64,000 nt of DNA from Psychrobacter sp. P2G3 (lineage in GTDB: Bacteria > Pseudomonadota > Gammaproteobacteria > Pseudomonadales > Moraxellaceae), in contig NZ_CP012529.1 of NCBI RefSeq assembly GCF_001593285.1, positions 1,612,001 through 1,676,000 of the forward strand, read 5' to 3'. Made by a program: the position numbers and the translations under genes. Under the pieces are notes generated by a model that worked only from the letters and a program-made list of their open reading frames with translations, was not told the DNA's origin and did no database searches. Below, piece after piece: positions 35,277-43,995 of this stretch. Every line of letters begins with the position of its first letter. Position 1 is the stretch's first letter.

Positions 35277-36257
35277 ATGTCAGAAAAATTCTTACAAAAC
35301 ACGACACTCATCGCGTATTCATCCTCACGAGTATCAAAACTACCTTGTGATGACATTACCAAGTTGAACTTTGAGACACAGGGTGACGAGGTTTTTTGGC
35401 TCAATACATATGGGCTGAGCGAATTAGACGAGATGAGACAAATTGTCATCCAAAATCAATTTGATGACTTCTTAATTAAATTACTCCAAGATGATGACCA
35501 TGCCAACAAGGTTATCGAACTGGATAACGTATTGTTCATCGCTTTAAAAGTATTGAAAACTGATGATAAAAATTTAGACAGTGAACAACTGATTTTTGTT
35601 GTATCGGCAAATATGTTATGGAGTTTGCAAGAGAATATTGGCGACCATTTTCAGTGGATTCGTGATCGCTTGATTCAAGGTAAAGGGCAAGTACGAAGCA
35701 AAAGAGTCGATTACTTAATCTTTCTTTTGATTGAATCACTGATAGCAAACTATGAGGAGACGTTTGAAAAATTATTGAATGCTGACAGTGACTCTATAAA
35801 GGTGACGAATATTAATCCAACTCCTTATTTTACTGAAAAGGTTGAGGAGCAAAAACGTCGCATGTTAAATTTTAAGAAAGCGACGCTAAGCTTGCGTAAT
35901 ACGATTGTAAAACTAGAGACAATTAACATTATCGCTATGGAAAGCAAATATTTCATAGAGCTCAAAGAGCAAGCAAACAATTTAATTGATGAAATTGATT
36001 TTGAGTTGTTTGAGCTTGACAGTAAAATCAACCTAATATTCTCAATTCAGGGACATCGTTTGAATGAAATCATGCGTACCTTGACTTTGGTGTCAGTGGT
36101 ATTTATACCATTAACATTTTTGGTAGGCGTTTACGGCATGAATTTTGAGTACATACCTGAGCTAAAGTGGCACTATGGTTATTTTATTTTACTTAGTTTG
36201 ATGGTAACGATAACAGTGAGCATTATTATGTATTTTAAGAATAAAAAATGGTTTTGA
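35277..36257 (+). CDS. CorA-family divalent cation transporter
   Basis: Transport protein of 326 residues with the CorA layout: a long soluble cytoplasmic funnel domain (about 1-265), then two C-terminal helices. The signature YGMN is in VGVYGMNFEYIPEL at the end of TM1, and the protein ends in a short basic tail (YFKNKKWF). It should carry Mg2+, or Zn2+/Co2+ as in ZntB-like members. I start at the ATG; a GTG immediately before it is in frame. AGGGGGA lies about 6 bases upstream. It is divergent from pepSY inside the lipid A island, where Mg2+ supply is relevant to two-component signalling. Confidence 0.87.
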   Translation: MSEKFLQNTTLIAYSSSRVSKLPCDDITKLNFETQGDEVFWLNTYGLSELDEMRQIVIQNQFDDFLIKLLQDDDHANKVIELDNVLFIALKVLKTDDKNLDSEQLIFVVSANMLWSLQENIGDHFQWIRDRLIQGKGQVRSKRVDYLIFLLIESLIANYEETFEKLLNADSDSIKVTNINPTPYFTEKVEEQKRRMLNFKKATLSLRNTIVKLETINIIAMESKYFIELKEQANNLIDEIDFELFELDSKINLIFSIQGHRLNEIMRTLTLVSVVFIPLTFLVGVYGMNFEYIPELKWHYGYFILLSLMVTITVSIIMYFKNKKWF

Positions 36258-36329
36258 AACATTCCTATTGATGATGTAAGTTAATACCACTCAGTATAGT
36301 TGTATAATCTGAATCCTCATTGATAAGGT

Positions 36330-37025
36330 ATGATTAAAATTATGGCACTATCATCAGATACGTTTCTTAGTCATTGGCGTTTGCTAGGTAGTCTGTTGAT
36401 GGGGCTTATCGTTGGGATATCAGCAACCAGTATTTGGTCGTTGTCTTTTAGTACCAGCTTTATTATAGGATGGGACTGCGCCATTCTTGTTTTTCTGAGC
36501 ACTATCATAATCATGCTACGAAAAGATACGATGCACGAGCACTTAAATAGTGCTAAGCAAAGCAAGTTTTCGATTTTAAGCTTGATTATAGTTTCAAGTT
36601 TCATTTGCGTTTATGCCATCGCTAAACAAACTCAAATTGGTAAGAACTATCAAGACCTTATGTTTGCTCTAAGTATTAGTCTGACTATTGGGACGATATT
36701 CATTACTTGGCTGATGATTCAAATTATTTTTGCCATGCAGTATGCCTATTTATATTTTTCTGAGGCGCAAAAAGGTCATATTTTACCCTTAGCTTTCCCT
36801 GAAACAATGATGGAGACTAACGCTGATCGGAGGACACCAATTGACGTCAGTTTTGAAGATTTTTTTTATTGTGCAGTTGCTATCGGTACTTCAGGTCAGA
36901 CCGCTGATATTGTCTTTACCTCTAAAATAGGTCGGAATCTGGCTACTCTTCACAGTATCATCGCCTTTGTCTTTAATTTAGTCATTATTGCCTTACTGAT
37001 TAACATCATTGCCACTTACTTGTAA
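36330..37025 (+). CDS. DUF1345 membrane protein
   Basis: Membrane protein of 231 residues (or 227 from the ATG at 36342) with five to six hydrophobic segments. The C-terminal half carries the family pattern SFEDFFYCAVAIGTSGQTADI and the HSIIAFVFN segment of DUF1345 (COG4291). Function is unknown to me. It is 72 bp downstream of corA on the same strand and converges with the pmrB-like gene. The ribosome site does not clearly choose between the two ATGs (AAGG is too close to the first and too far from the second). Confidence 0.8.
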   Translation: MIKIMALSSDTFLSHWRLLGSLLMGLIVGISATSIWSLSFSTSFIIGWDCAILVFLSTIIIMLRKDTMHEHLNSAKQSKFSILSLIIVSSFICVYAIAKQTQIGKNYQDLMFALSISLTIGTIFITWLMIQIIFAMQYAYLYFSEAQKGHILPLAFPETMMETNADRRTPIDVSFEDFFYCAVAIGTSGQTADIVFTSKIGRNLATLHSIIAFVFNLVIIALLINIIATYL

Positions 37026-37062
37026 TACATTAGGACTTTTAAAGGCAGTCTCTTAGTAGAAG

Positions 37063-38409
37063 TTATGTATAATAAATACTAAAGGTACTGCCGCCTGAAT
37101 CATTGGCTTGATGGGTAAGTTGCCAGCCCATATGCGCCATGATGCGCTGCACGATGCTAAGACCCAATCCTGTGCCTTCAACCTTATAACTAGAATATCC
37201 TGTTGACAATACCTCTGTATCCAACTGCGTATCATTATGCGGTTGCTCTAGACGTTCAAATCTCTCATAAAGCAGGGGCATCAAAGCTTCAGGAATGCCC
37301 AGACCTGTATCAGTAACGGTGATTTTTTTATCATCAATAGTAATAACTACTTCACCCTCATCCGTGTATTGAAAGGCATTTTTTATTAGATTCCCCAGTG
37401 CCATTTTTAGCAGTTCAGGTCGTACATAGGCGAAATACTCTTGTTCAGCCACGACTGTGCAAGTCACCGTCTTATAGCGCAGCAAGTACTTTAAGCGCTC
37501 TACTTCATTTGAAGCAATATTGTTGATAGAGGTTTGCGGCGTGTCTAGTTTTTCAGGCGCACGAGAGAGCAATAATAAAGCGCTGATAATCTCAGAGGTT
37601 TCTTTGGCAGTATTGCTAATGCGATTGGTAAATTCGTTCAAATGGCTGTCGCTTACTAATTGTGAGGCCAACACTTCTGACGCACCCATGATGATAGTTA
37701 ATGGCGTGCGCAGCTCATGGCTAACATCACCGGTAAACAACTGCTCGCGCTTTAGATACTGCTCAAGCTTATGGTTTTTCTCATCAATGGCTCGCGCTAA
37801 TACGCCAACCTCCGATGGCAAATGAGTCAATTCGGTTAAATTTTGATGATCGGTTTCTACTGCTTTTTTTAAGTCTAATAAAGGTTTAGTAATTTGCCTA
37901 GAGGACAACTGAGAGAATATTGCGGCAATTAATAAACTTAGAATAACGGCGACTCTTAAGGCATTGGCAAATATATCTTCTAAGTGTTCAAATATCGCCA
38001 AAACAGGGTAGTTACCCATCACCATCTCGGTGCCTTCTAAGTAAGTCAAAATATATTTCTGTTTATCTTGTTGATGGATAAAGAAATGAAGGTTACTTGC
38101 ATGTGAACCCGATTCCGTATTTATCGTGATAGAAGTTTCCTGCACCGTTTCGGTCGCTATAGCTTTCAAACTTTCAGGCGCACTGCCATAGCGATAAATT
38201 TTTATGCCTGGATCTGCGACATAGACAGTTTGCTCACCCTCTTTTTCTCGACTAAGCTCTAACTGTTGTAGCAAGCGAGCTTTGACCAAATCTTGCTCTA
38301 TTCTGACTTCAGCATACATAAAAATACTGACGAAAGTTGCGCAAAGCAATATTGCGAATAAGAAATATGATATTCGAAACTTGTTAACGATAGAGTCAAG
38401 ACTAAACAT
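37063..38409 (-). CDS. pmrB: Sensor histidine kinase, PmrB-like
   Basis: Membrane histidine kinase of 448 residues. TM1 is near residues 13-31, a periplasmic domain spans about 32-145, TM2 is near 150-170, and then the phospho-acceptor H-box VSHELRTPLTI. The N-box is NLIKNAFQYTDEG, and the G boxes are VTDTGLGIPE and GTGLGLSI. It is the last gene of an eptA-regulator-kinase series that matches the pmrC-pmrA-pmrB order in Acinetobacter, hence the symbol. It is predicted to sense envelope conditions such as cationic peptides or metals and to phosphorylate the adjacent regulator. It differs from the other kinase here, which is 100 residues longer with an acidic sensor. Confidence 0.82.
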   Translation of the reverse strand: MFSLDSIVNKFRISYFLFAILLCATFVSIFMYAEVRIEQDLVKARLLQQLELSREKEGEQTVYVADPGIKIYRYGSAPESLKAIATETVQETSITINTESGSHASNLHFFIHQQDKQKYILTYLEGTEMVMGNYPVLAIFEHLEDIFANALRVAVILSLLIAAIFSQLSSRQITKPLLDLKKAVETDHQNLTELTHLPSEVGVLARAIDEKNHKLEQYLKREQLFTGDVSHELRTPLTIIMGASEVLASQLVSDSHLNEFTNRISNTAKETSEIISALLLLSRAPEKLDTPQTSINNIASNEVERLKYLLRYKTVTCTVVAEQEYFAYVRPELLKMALGNLIKNAFQYTDEGEVVITIDDKKITVTDTGLGIPEALMPLLYERFERLEQPHNDTQLDTEVLSTGYSSYKVEGTGLGLSIVQRIMAHMGWQLTHQANDSGGSTFSIYYT

Positions 38410-38508
38410 GGCATTTACTTCGTAGGGAAAGACAGTAAGAAGAGTGATAATAATTACGAAAAATACTACTTATAATAAGAATAAGCAGCTAAAGCCTATT
38501 ATCGGATT

Positions 38509-39195
38509 TTATACCTTGTCTGGGTCAATAATCTGATAACCAACACCGGGTACGGTGATTAGCATGGTTTTAGCAAACGGTTTATCGACTTGTGCACGCA
38601 CACTATGCATATGGGTACGCAATGCATCGCTACTTGGAATATCCTCACCCCATACCTTTTCCTCTAATTCATTCTTGCTGACGACTCTAGGTGCAGCGCA
38701 CATCAATGTATTTAATATTTTAAACCCTGTTGGTGTGAGCTTTAATGATTGGCCTTCTCGGCTAATCGTATGCTCCTCAGTATTCAAAGACAGTTTGCCA
38801 ATCTCTATACTGTGCCCAAAGTGGTCATCTTGATGTCGACGTATGAGGGCTTTGATACGTGATTCTAATTCAACGAGTGAGAAGGGCTTAACTAGATAAT
38901 CATCGGCACCACTATCGAAGCCTGCAACTTTATCCAAAATCGTATCGCGAGCTGTCAGCATCAATACTGGGGTTTTATTATGCAGTTCTTCTCTCAGCTT
39001 TTTACACAGTTTTGTACCATCCATACCAGGTAGCATCACATCTAGTAGAATAACGTCATAATAATTATTTGAGGCCAGCGTTAAGCCACTAATCCCGTTA
39101 TGAGCGTTATCCAGCTCAAAGCCCTTTGGCTCAAAAAAAGCATAAATATTGGCCACGATATCGGGATTGTCTTCAATAATAAGTATCTTATACAT
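38509..39195 (-). CDS. pmrA: OmpR-family response regulator, PmrA-like
   Basis: Response regulator of 228 residues. The receiver domain has IIEDN, phospho-acceptor D52 in ILLDVMLP, TARD and LVKPFSL. The winged-helix domain follows (about 130-225) with the HMHSVRAQVDKPF recognition-helix region and VPGVGYQI. The start is the ATG of MYKILIIEDN; the in-frame codon at 39222 would add nine residues. It lies about 45 bp after eptA and about 100 bp before the kinase. The TTAA-type direct repeats spread over this island are the natural targets for a PmrA-type regulator, though the QseB-like protein could bind the same sites. Confidence 0.83.
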   Translation of the reverse strand: MYKILIIEDNPDIVANIYAFFEPKGFELDNAHNGISGLTLASNNYYDVILLDVMLPGMDGTKLCKKLREELHNKTPVLMLTARDTILDKVAGFDSGADDYLVKPFSLVELESRIKALIRRHQDDHFGHSIEIGKLSLNTEEHTISREGQSLKLTPTGFKILNTLMCAAPRVVSKNELEEKVWGEDIPSSDALRTHMHSVRAQVDKPFAKTMLITVPGVGYQIIDPDKV

Positions 39196-39239
39196 AGGTG
39201 TCTCGTGCATAAATGCTAGCATTGCTTGGGTTAAAAAGA

Positions 39240-40937
39240 TTAATTAACAGTTTTAAAAAAGGTTGGTGCTGCTTTTACTTCATCGGTAGTAATACCGAAG
39301 AAGCCTAGTAAAGTAGGGGTAATAAAGTCGTGTGATACGGGCTGGTCAATCATGCTGGCGAGACTGCTTTTATCCATACTGTTGCCATCAATACCATTGC
39401 CAGTAGGCGACCAGACAATCACAGGCACCTGTTTTTGGGCGTCTGGCGCAATACTATATGGTAGACCATGCAGGTAGATATTATTTTCGCCCAAACTTTC
39501 TCCATGATCGCTGATGTATACCATCACCACATCATAATCCTGCTCATAAGCTTTTAGCGTATTGATAACGTTATTCAAGAAGTAATCAGTATAGCGAATG
39601 GCATTATCGTAGCCGTTGATGACGGACTGATCGTCGCACTTAGATAGCTCATTGGTCATACATACCGGCTGATACTCTTCAAACTCTTTAGGGTAACGTT
39701 GGTAGTAAGCAGGGCCATGATTGCCCATTTGATGCAATAAAATAAGCGTATCTTTAGCAGGTACGTCTGATTTTACCAGTTTATCAAAGCCATTGAGCAT
39801 GCCGATATCACGACATTCGCCGTCACAACTAGGATTAACATCTGACGTTTTATAATCCTCAAAAGTGACTCTATCCGCAACCCCTTTAGAGCTTGAGTTG
39901 TTGTCTCGCCAAACGACGTTGACGCCTTGTTTATGAAGAGTATCAAGCACGTTTTCATTATAGTCCGCACTACTGGCATCATAATCCTTTCTATCAGCAT
40001 AGCTGAACATGCAAGGAACGGAATAAGCGGTAGAGGTGCCGCAAGAGGTTGCATTATTGAAGCTATAAATATCTGGCTGGCTGGCCAGTAGTGGCATAGT
40101 CTCGCGCTGATAACCGTTTAAACTAATATGGTCAGCGCGAACCGTTTCACCGACGACAAATACCATCAATTTGGGTTTTACTTTACTAGTGCTAGTGACG
40201 GGTGTTATACGTTTGGCATCTGTCGCATGAAGTATTAGGGTATCAGGACGGCGCAATTCATCGACGTAATCGGTACCCAGTTTGATGACAGAGTAGATAG
40301 GAGTAATGGGGTTGGTATAACTACGAACCACTTTATGCTGGCGAAAAAAAGTGGCGTATTGATCACCAAAGGGTAATAGACAAACTGCTATTAAGGCAAT
40401 AGAAAGAATTAAAGTAACTGCTCGTTGCCATAATGCTCGACGTAAAGGAAGTCGCTTTATACGAATTTTAGCAATAATAATAGCAGGTATAACGCCTAAT
40501 AAAACGACACGAATAAAAAAACTTGGCGCCATTAGTCCCATCGCTTCTGCTTGGTCGGTTTGCAAGCTATTGATCAGCATACTACTATCGAATATTGTCC
40601 CATACCCATCGGTAAAATAACTACACACGGCAGCTATCATTACCATAGCAATTAGGACTGGTTTGGCGATTGGTCGATAACACAATAACTGAAAGAGTAG
40701 CCACATCAAGCCGAACAGTAAGCCTGTGATAGAAACTATAAAGCCAATATTTGTGCTAAAAGGATAAATACTTAGCACTTGCGCAAAAAAACCAATATTC
40801 GCGGTGGCTACTAAATAGAGGGTAACAATGATAATCAGATAATTAAGATTAATCTCGTAATTAAAGATTTTACTTATATGGCCTTTTTTAGTATTAGCTT
40901 TAGTATCATCAGTGTTAAGTGCTTGAGATATCGACAT
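39240..40937 (-). CDS. eptA: Lipid A phosphoethanolamine transferase (EptA/PmrC/MCR family)
   Basis: Membrane-anchored transferase of 565 residues. About five N-terminal helices (to about residue 200) precede a periplasmic sulfatase-fold domain. The first metal motif is VVGETVRADH, the catalytic threonine is in SCGTSTAYSVPC, and the zinc ligands are in SDHGESLGE and YLHGLPY. HQMGNHGPAYYQRYP is the conserved substrate loop. It adds phosphoethanolamine from phosphatidylethanolamine to lipid A, lowering the negative surface charge and polymyxin binding. The catalytic domain reads close to MCR-1, which itself derives from Moraxellaceae. I start at the ATG with GAGAAG upstream. It leads the eptA-pmrA-pmrB operon and has a clear PmrA-type promoter box. 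Confidence 0.93.
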   Translation of the reverse strand: MSISQALNTDDTKANTKKGHISKIFNYEINLNYLIIIVTLYLVATANIGFFAQVLSIYPFSTNIGFIVSITGLLFGLMWLLFQLLCYRPIAKPVLIAMVMIAAVCSYFTDGYGTIFDSSMLINSLQTDQAEAMGLMAPSFFIRVVLLGVIPAIIIAKIRIKRLPLRRALWQRAVTLILSIALIAVCLLPFGDQYATFFRQHKVVRSYTNPITPIYSVIKLGTDYVDELRRPDTLILHATDAKRITPVTSTSKVKPKLMVFVVGETVRADHISLNGYQRETMPLLASQPDIYSFNNATSCGTSTAYSVPCMFSYADRKDYDASSADYNENVLDTLHKQGVNVVWRDNNSSSKGVADRVTFEDYKTSDVNPSCDGECRDIGMLNGFDKLVKSDVPAKDTLILLHQMGNHGPAYYQRYPKEFEEYQPVCMTNELSKCDDQSVINGYDNAIRYTDYFLNNVINTLKAYEQDYDVVMVYISDHGESLGENNIYLHGLPYSIAPDAQKQVPVIVWSPTGNGIDGNSMDKSSLASMIDQPVSHDFITPTLLGFFGITTDEVKAAPTFFKTVN

Positions 40938-40978
40938 AACTAGGCTTCTCAAAAGAATTATAAGGAACGTAATTCTTT

Positions 40979-41012
40979 ACGATAGCAATTAGCCTGTTAA
41001 GAAGACGTTAAG
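40979..41012 (-). promoter_or_regulatory. PmrA-type box and -10 of the eptA-pmrAB operon
   Basis: Minus-strand CTTAAC-GTCTT-CTTAAC (40996-41012), then 11 nt, then TATCGT (40979-40984). The eptA start lies about 40 bp after the -10. Confidence 0.8.
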
Positions 41013-41077
41013 GTAGCTAAGCTAACAATATGACGAGTATTAGATTAAAACTATCTCGTGCTGTGCTGATAGTTAGC

Positions 41078-41117
41078 AAAAAGCCTTTGTATCGCTTGGC
41101 ATACAAGGGCTTTTTTA
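41078..41117. terminator. Bidirectional hairpin between the eptA and phosphonate promoters
   Basis: AAAGCCTTTGTAT and ATACAAGGGCTTT pair over 13 bp with one wobble. It is followed by TTTT on the plus strand and TTTTTGC on the minus strand. No gene ends immediately before it on either strand, so it may insulate two divergent promoters. Confidence 0.7.
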
Positions 41118-41157
41118 TATGTGAGGGGATCTGAACTTACGTTGATCTGACTTCGTA

Positions 41158-41202
41158 TTGTCATATTTTTTTCATCGAAATGTCATAACTGACAGATACA
41201 CT
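41158..41202 (+). promoter_or_regulatory. Pho box and -10 of the phosphonate operon
   Basis: Three half-sites spaced exactly 11 bp apart: TTGTCAT (41158), TTTTCAT (41169) and ATGTCAT (41180). They resemble the PhoB consensus CTGTCAT-N4-CTGTCAT. TACACT (41197-41202) lies 10 nt after the last half-site, the usual distance for a PhoB-activated -10. Confidence 0.75.
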
Positions 41203-41261
41203 GCTGACCTATCCAAGATGGATAATTAGATTGTTAATTATAAGCGATTAGGGAAGTTGAT

Positions 41262-42149
41262 ATGTTAGAGCTAAGACAGGTTACGAAGAGATATGATGAC
41301 AAGGTTATATTTGAGGATCTTTCACTTAAAATTAACAAAGGTGAGATAGTTTCAATCTTAGGGCCATCCGGCTGTGGCAAGACTACTTTACTGCATATGA
41401 TTTTGGGCTTAACTGACATTAGCGGCGGCCGCATCGCCTATAACGGCGAAGATATTACCCGCGTCTCTATGAGACAAAGAGGGTTTAATATTGTCTTTCA
41501 GGATTATGCGTTATTCCCCAATCTTAATGTCAAACAAAACATCGAATACGGTCTGCGTAACAATCCTAGTGTCAGTACACAACAAGAAGTCGATGAATTG
41601 ATCGATTTACTCGATATTAAGGCGCACCTAAGTAAGCGTATTCATCAGCTATCAGGCGGTCAAAAGCAACGTGTCGCGCTGGCACGTACGCTGGTCATGA
41701 AACCCAAAATACTACTGTTAGATGAGCCTTTGTCGGCATTAGATGGGGTGATTAAGGAAACCGTCAAAGAGCGCATTCGTGAAATCGCCGTGCGCTATCA
41801 GCTGACTACTCTAATTGTCACCCATGACCCAGAAGAGGCGATGACGTTATCGGATCGCATCCTACTGCTATCGGATGGCAAAGTGGCGCAATTCGCTGAA
41901 CCCGCTGAAATCATACACAATCCTGCAAATGATTTTGTCACCAACTTCATTCTAAATCAGCTCAATATTAAGCGTCGCAATATCTTAAGCTTATTTGCCG
42001 ATGGTATATCTGAAGCTGATCCACTAAGTAAATACACTCAAACCCAAAACTATGGACAGTATGAGGCTGATATTAGCCCCCGTCTTACTGATTCTAAAGC
42101 TATCGCTGTCCATGATAAGCAAAAGTCAAAAGATACGGTAAAAGGCTAA
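41262..42149 (+). CDS. Phosphonate (2-aminoethylphosphonate-type) ABC transporter ATPase
   Basis: ABC ATPase of 295 residues. The Walker A is GPSGCGKTT near residue 35, the signature LSGGQKQRVALA near 130, and the Walker B ILLLDEPLSALD near 152, followed by the His switch VTHD. The C-terminal extension (about 230-295) is of the PotA/FbpC kind. It leads a five-gene operon behind a Pho box with a fused permease, binding protein, FAD oxidoreductase and a phosphonatase-like hydrolase. This content matches 2-aminoethylphosphonate importers rather than the PhnCDE type. Confidence 0.88.
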   Translation: MLELRQVTKRYDDKVIFEDLSLKINKGEIVSILGPSGCGKTTLLHMILGLTDISGGRIAYNGEDITRVSMRQRGFNIVFQDYALFPNLNVKQNIEYGLRNNPSVSTQQEVDELIDLLDIKAHLSKRIHQLSGGQKQRVALARTLVMKPKILLLDEPLSALDGVIKETVKERIREIAVRYQLTTLIVTHDPEEAMTLSDRILLLSDGKVAQFAEPAEIIHNPANDFVTNFILNQLNIKRRNILSLFADGISEADPLSKYTQTQNYGQYEADISPRLTDSKAIAVHDKQKSKDTVKG

Positions 42150-42245
42150 TTTTGTAGAAGCTGACAGTGACTGAATCGGCAACTGACATACTGACTATAG
42201 ATGTCATAAATTAAAAACCTGACCATTTGATTGTTTTGGATGTTT

Positions 42246-43928
42246 ATGAAGCTTAGTAATCCACCCCAAGTAAAAGCCATTTGGCTCTTCGTGACGATTT
42301 TATTCATCGCTTTTCTGTTTGTACCCTTAGGTAAAATGCTGGCGTTATCATTAAATGTCGGCGATGGCATGGGCTTAGATAACTATAAAAGTATCGCAAG
42401 TAGTGATAGCTTTAAGCAAGTCATGCTCAATAGTTTTTTTGTGGCGACGGTGAGTGCGCTGAGCGCCACGCTACTTGCCTTTATCTTAGCTTATACCGTG
42501 CACTGGACCAATTTACCGAAGGGCTTTAAAAAGGTCATTAAAGTTGCTGCCTTATTGCCCATGTTATTGCCAACGGTGACCTATGGCTTTGCCATTATTT
42601 ATACCTTTGGCAAGCAAGGTTTATTGACCCAAATACTCGGCTTTCAGCTGTTTGAAAATATATACGGCTTTCAAGGAATGTGGCTTGGCTATACCATTTA
42701 TACCTTACCCATCGCCTTTTTATTACTCAATAATACCTTTCAGTATTTAGACAAAAAATTCGTTATCGTCTCAGAATTAATGGGCGACTCGTCTCTGCGC
42801 CAGTTTGACATGACGGTCATTCGCCCGTTGATTGGTACTTTTGCGGCGGCAATGATTCAATGTTTCTTTTTAGCCTTTACGGATTTTGGTATCCCAGCTT
42901 CTATTGGTGGGCAATATAAAGTCATCGCTATTGAGCTTTATACACAAATATTAGGGGCATCTCCTTCGTTTGAAAAAGGGGCGGTGGTCGCACTGTTTAT
43001 GCTCATTCCATCGATATTGAGTATTGCCATACTCTGGTATGTCGCGCGCTTTAATATCCGCTACGATTCGGTTGAAAATATCGACTTGCCTTCTTCGAAA
43101 ATCAAAGACCGAGTATTAGCCGTATTATCGAGCGTTATCTTGTTCTGCTTACTGATGGTCTTTGCGGTGATATTTATCATTCCGTGGATAAAGACATGGC
43201 CTTATCAAATGCAATTCAGCACGGAAACCGTCAGCAAGGTTTTAGAATCTGCCAATCTCATGCGGGTCTATAAAAACTCACTCATCGTAGCGGTATTGAC
43301 GGCTGTCTTCGGTACCTTAATCACTTACTTTTCAGCACTGTTGTGCGAGCGCTCAGGTTTATTCAGAATTGGTAAATTCAGTATCCAGAGTTCAGCTTTG
43401 GTCACCAACACGGTACCAGGAATGGTCGTGGGTATTGCCTATCTTATGATTTTTTCAGGCTCAGCAATTGCCAATACTATTTTTATTATCGTGATAAGCA
43501 ACATCATTCACTACTTCGCCACCCCTTATCTGATGAGTAAAAACGCACTGGCTAAAATGAACTTAGGCTGGGAGACGACGGCGAGTTTATTGGGCGATTC
43601 ATGGTTTACGACACTGCGGCGCATTGTGATTCCCAATTCATTCTTTACCTTAATTGAAGTCGCGTCCTTCTACTTTATCAGTGCCATGGTAACGATTAGC
43701 GCGGTTATCTTTATCTCTGGTGCCAAAACCATGGTGCTCACCACCAAAATCGTAGAGTTACAGCACTTTGCGCGCTTTGATGAGATTTTTATCTTATCGC
43801 TGATGATATTGCTGACCAATATCTGCGCCTTGATACTGTTTGCCATCATGCGTCATATACATAGCAGACGGCTCTACAGGACACCGAAAGCAACGGACGA
43901 AACGCTTATTGCACCAACGACGACTTAA
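42246..43928 (+). CDS. Phosphonate ABC transporter permease, two fused domains
   Basis: Permease of about 560 residues with some 12 helices, carrying two binding-protein-dependent transport domains in one chain. The EAA-like cytoplasmic loops are seen as VSELMGDSSLRQFDMTVIRPL (pattern, about residue 180) and ETTASLLGDSWFTTLRRIVIP (about residue 445). In the 2-aminoethylphosphonate systems known from Salmonella the two permeases are separate PhnU and PhnV; here they form one polypeptide, as in some 2-AEP and iron transporters. I start at the third in-frame initiation codon (ATG 42246, GGA 5 bases upstream); ATG 42240 and TTG 42231 are alternatives. Confidence 0.87.
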   Translation: MKLSNPPQVKAIWLFVTILFIAFLFVPLGKMLALSLNVGDGMGLDNYKSIASSDSFKQVMLNSFFVATVSALSATLLAFILAYTVHWTNLPKGFKKVIKVAALLPMLLPTVTYGFAIIYTFGKQGLLTQILGFQLFENIYGFQGMWLGYTIYTLPIAFLLLNNTFQYLDKKFVIVSELMGDSSLRQFDMTVIRPLIGTFAAAMIQCFFLAFTDFGIPASIGGQYKVIAIELYTQILGASPSFEKGAVVALFMLIPSILSIAILWYVARFNIRYDSVENIDLPSSKIKDRVLAVLSSVILFCLLMVFAVIFIIPWIKTWPYQMQFSTETVSKVLESANLMRVYKNSLIVAVLTAVFGTLITYFSALLCERSGLFRIGKFSIQSSALVTNTVPGMVVGIAYLMIFSGSAIANTIFIIVISNIIHYFATPYLMSKNALAKMNLGWETTASLLGDSWFTTLRRIVIPNSFFTLIEVASFYFISAMVTISAVIFISGAKTMVLTTKIVELQHFARFDEIFILSLMILLTNICALILFAIMRHIHSRRLYRTPKATDETLIAPTTT

Positions 43929-43995
43929 GTATGGTTATCGAATATACAAATCAAGCTTTAACAATTAAAACTCAACAAAATCTATAGGATAAAAA

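Noticed and set aside
35165..35350. ORF spanning the heptamer repeat
   Set aside because: Translated tandem repeat that runs out of frame into corA; it is a chance reading frame.
39240..40937. Calling the transferase gene an mcr allele
   Set aside because: It sits in a chromosomal pmrCAB-type operon without mobile-element flanks, so eptA/pmrC is the safer name.
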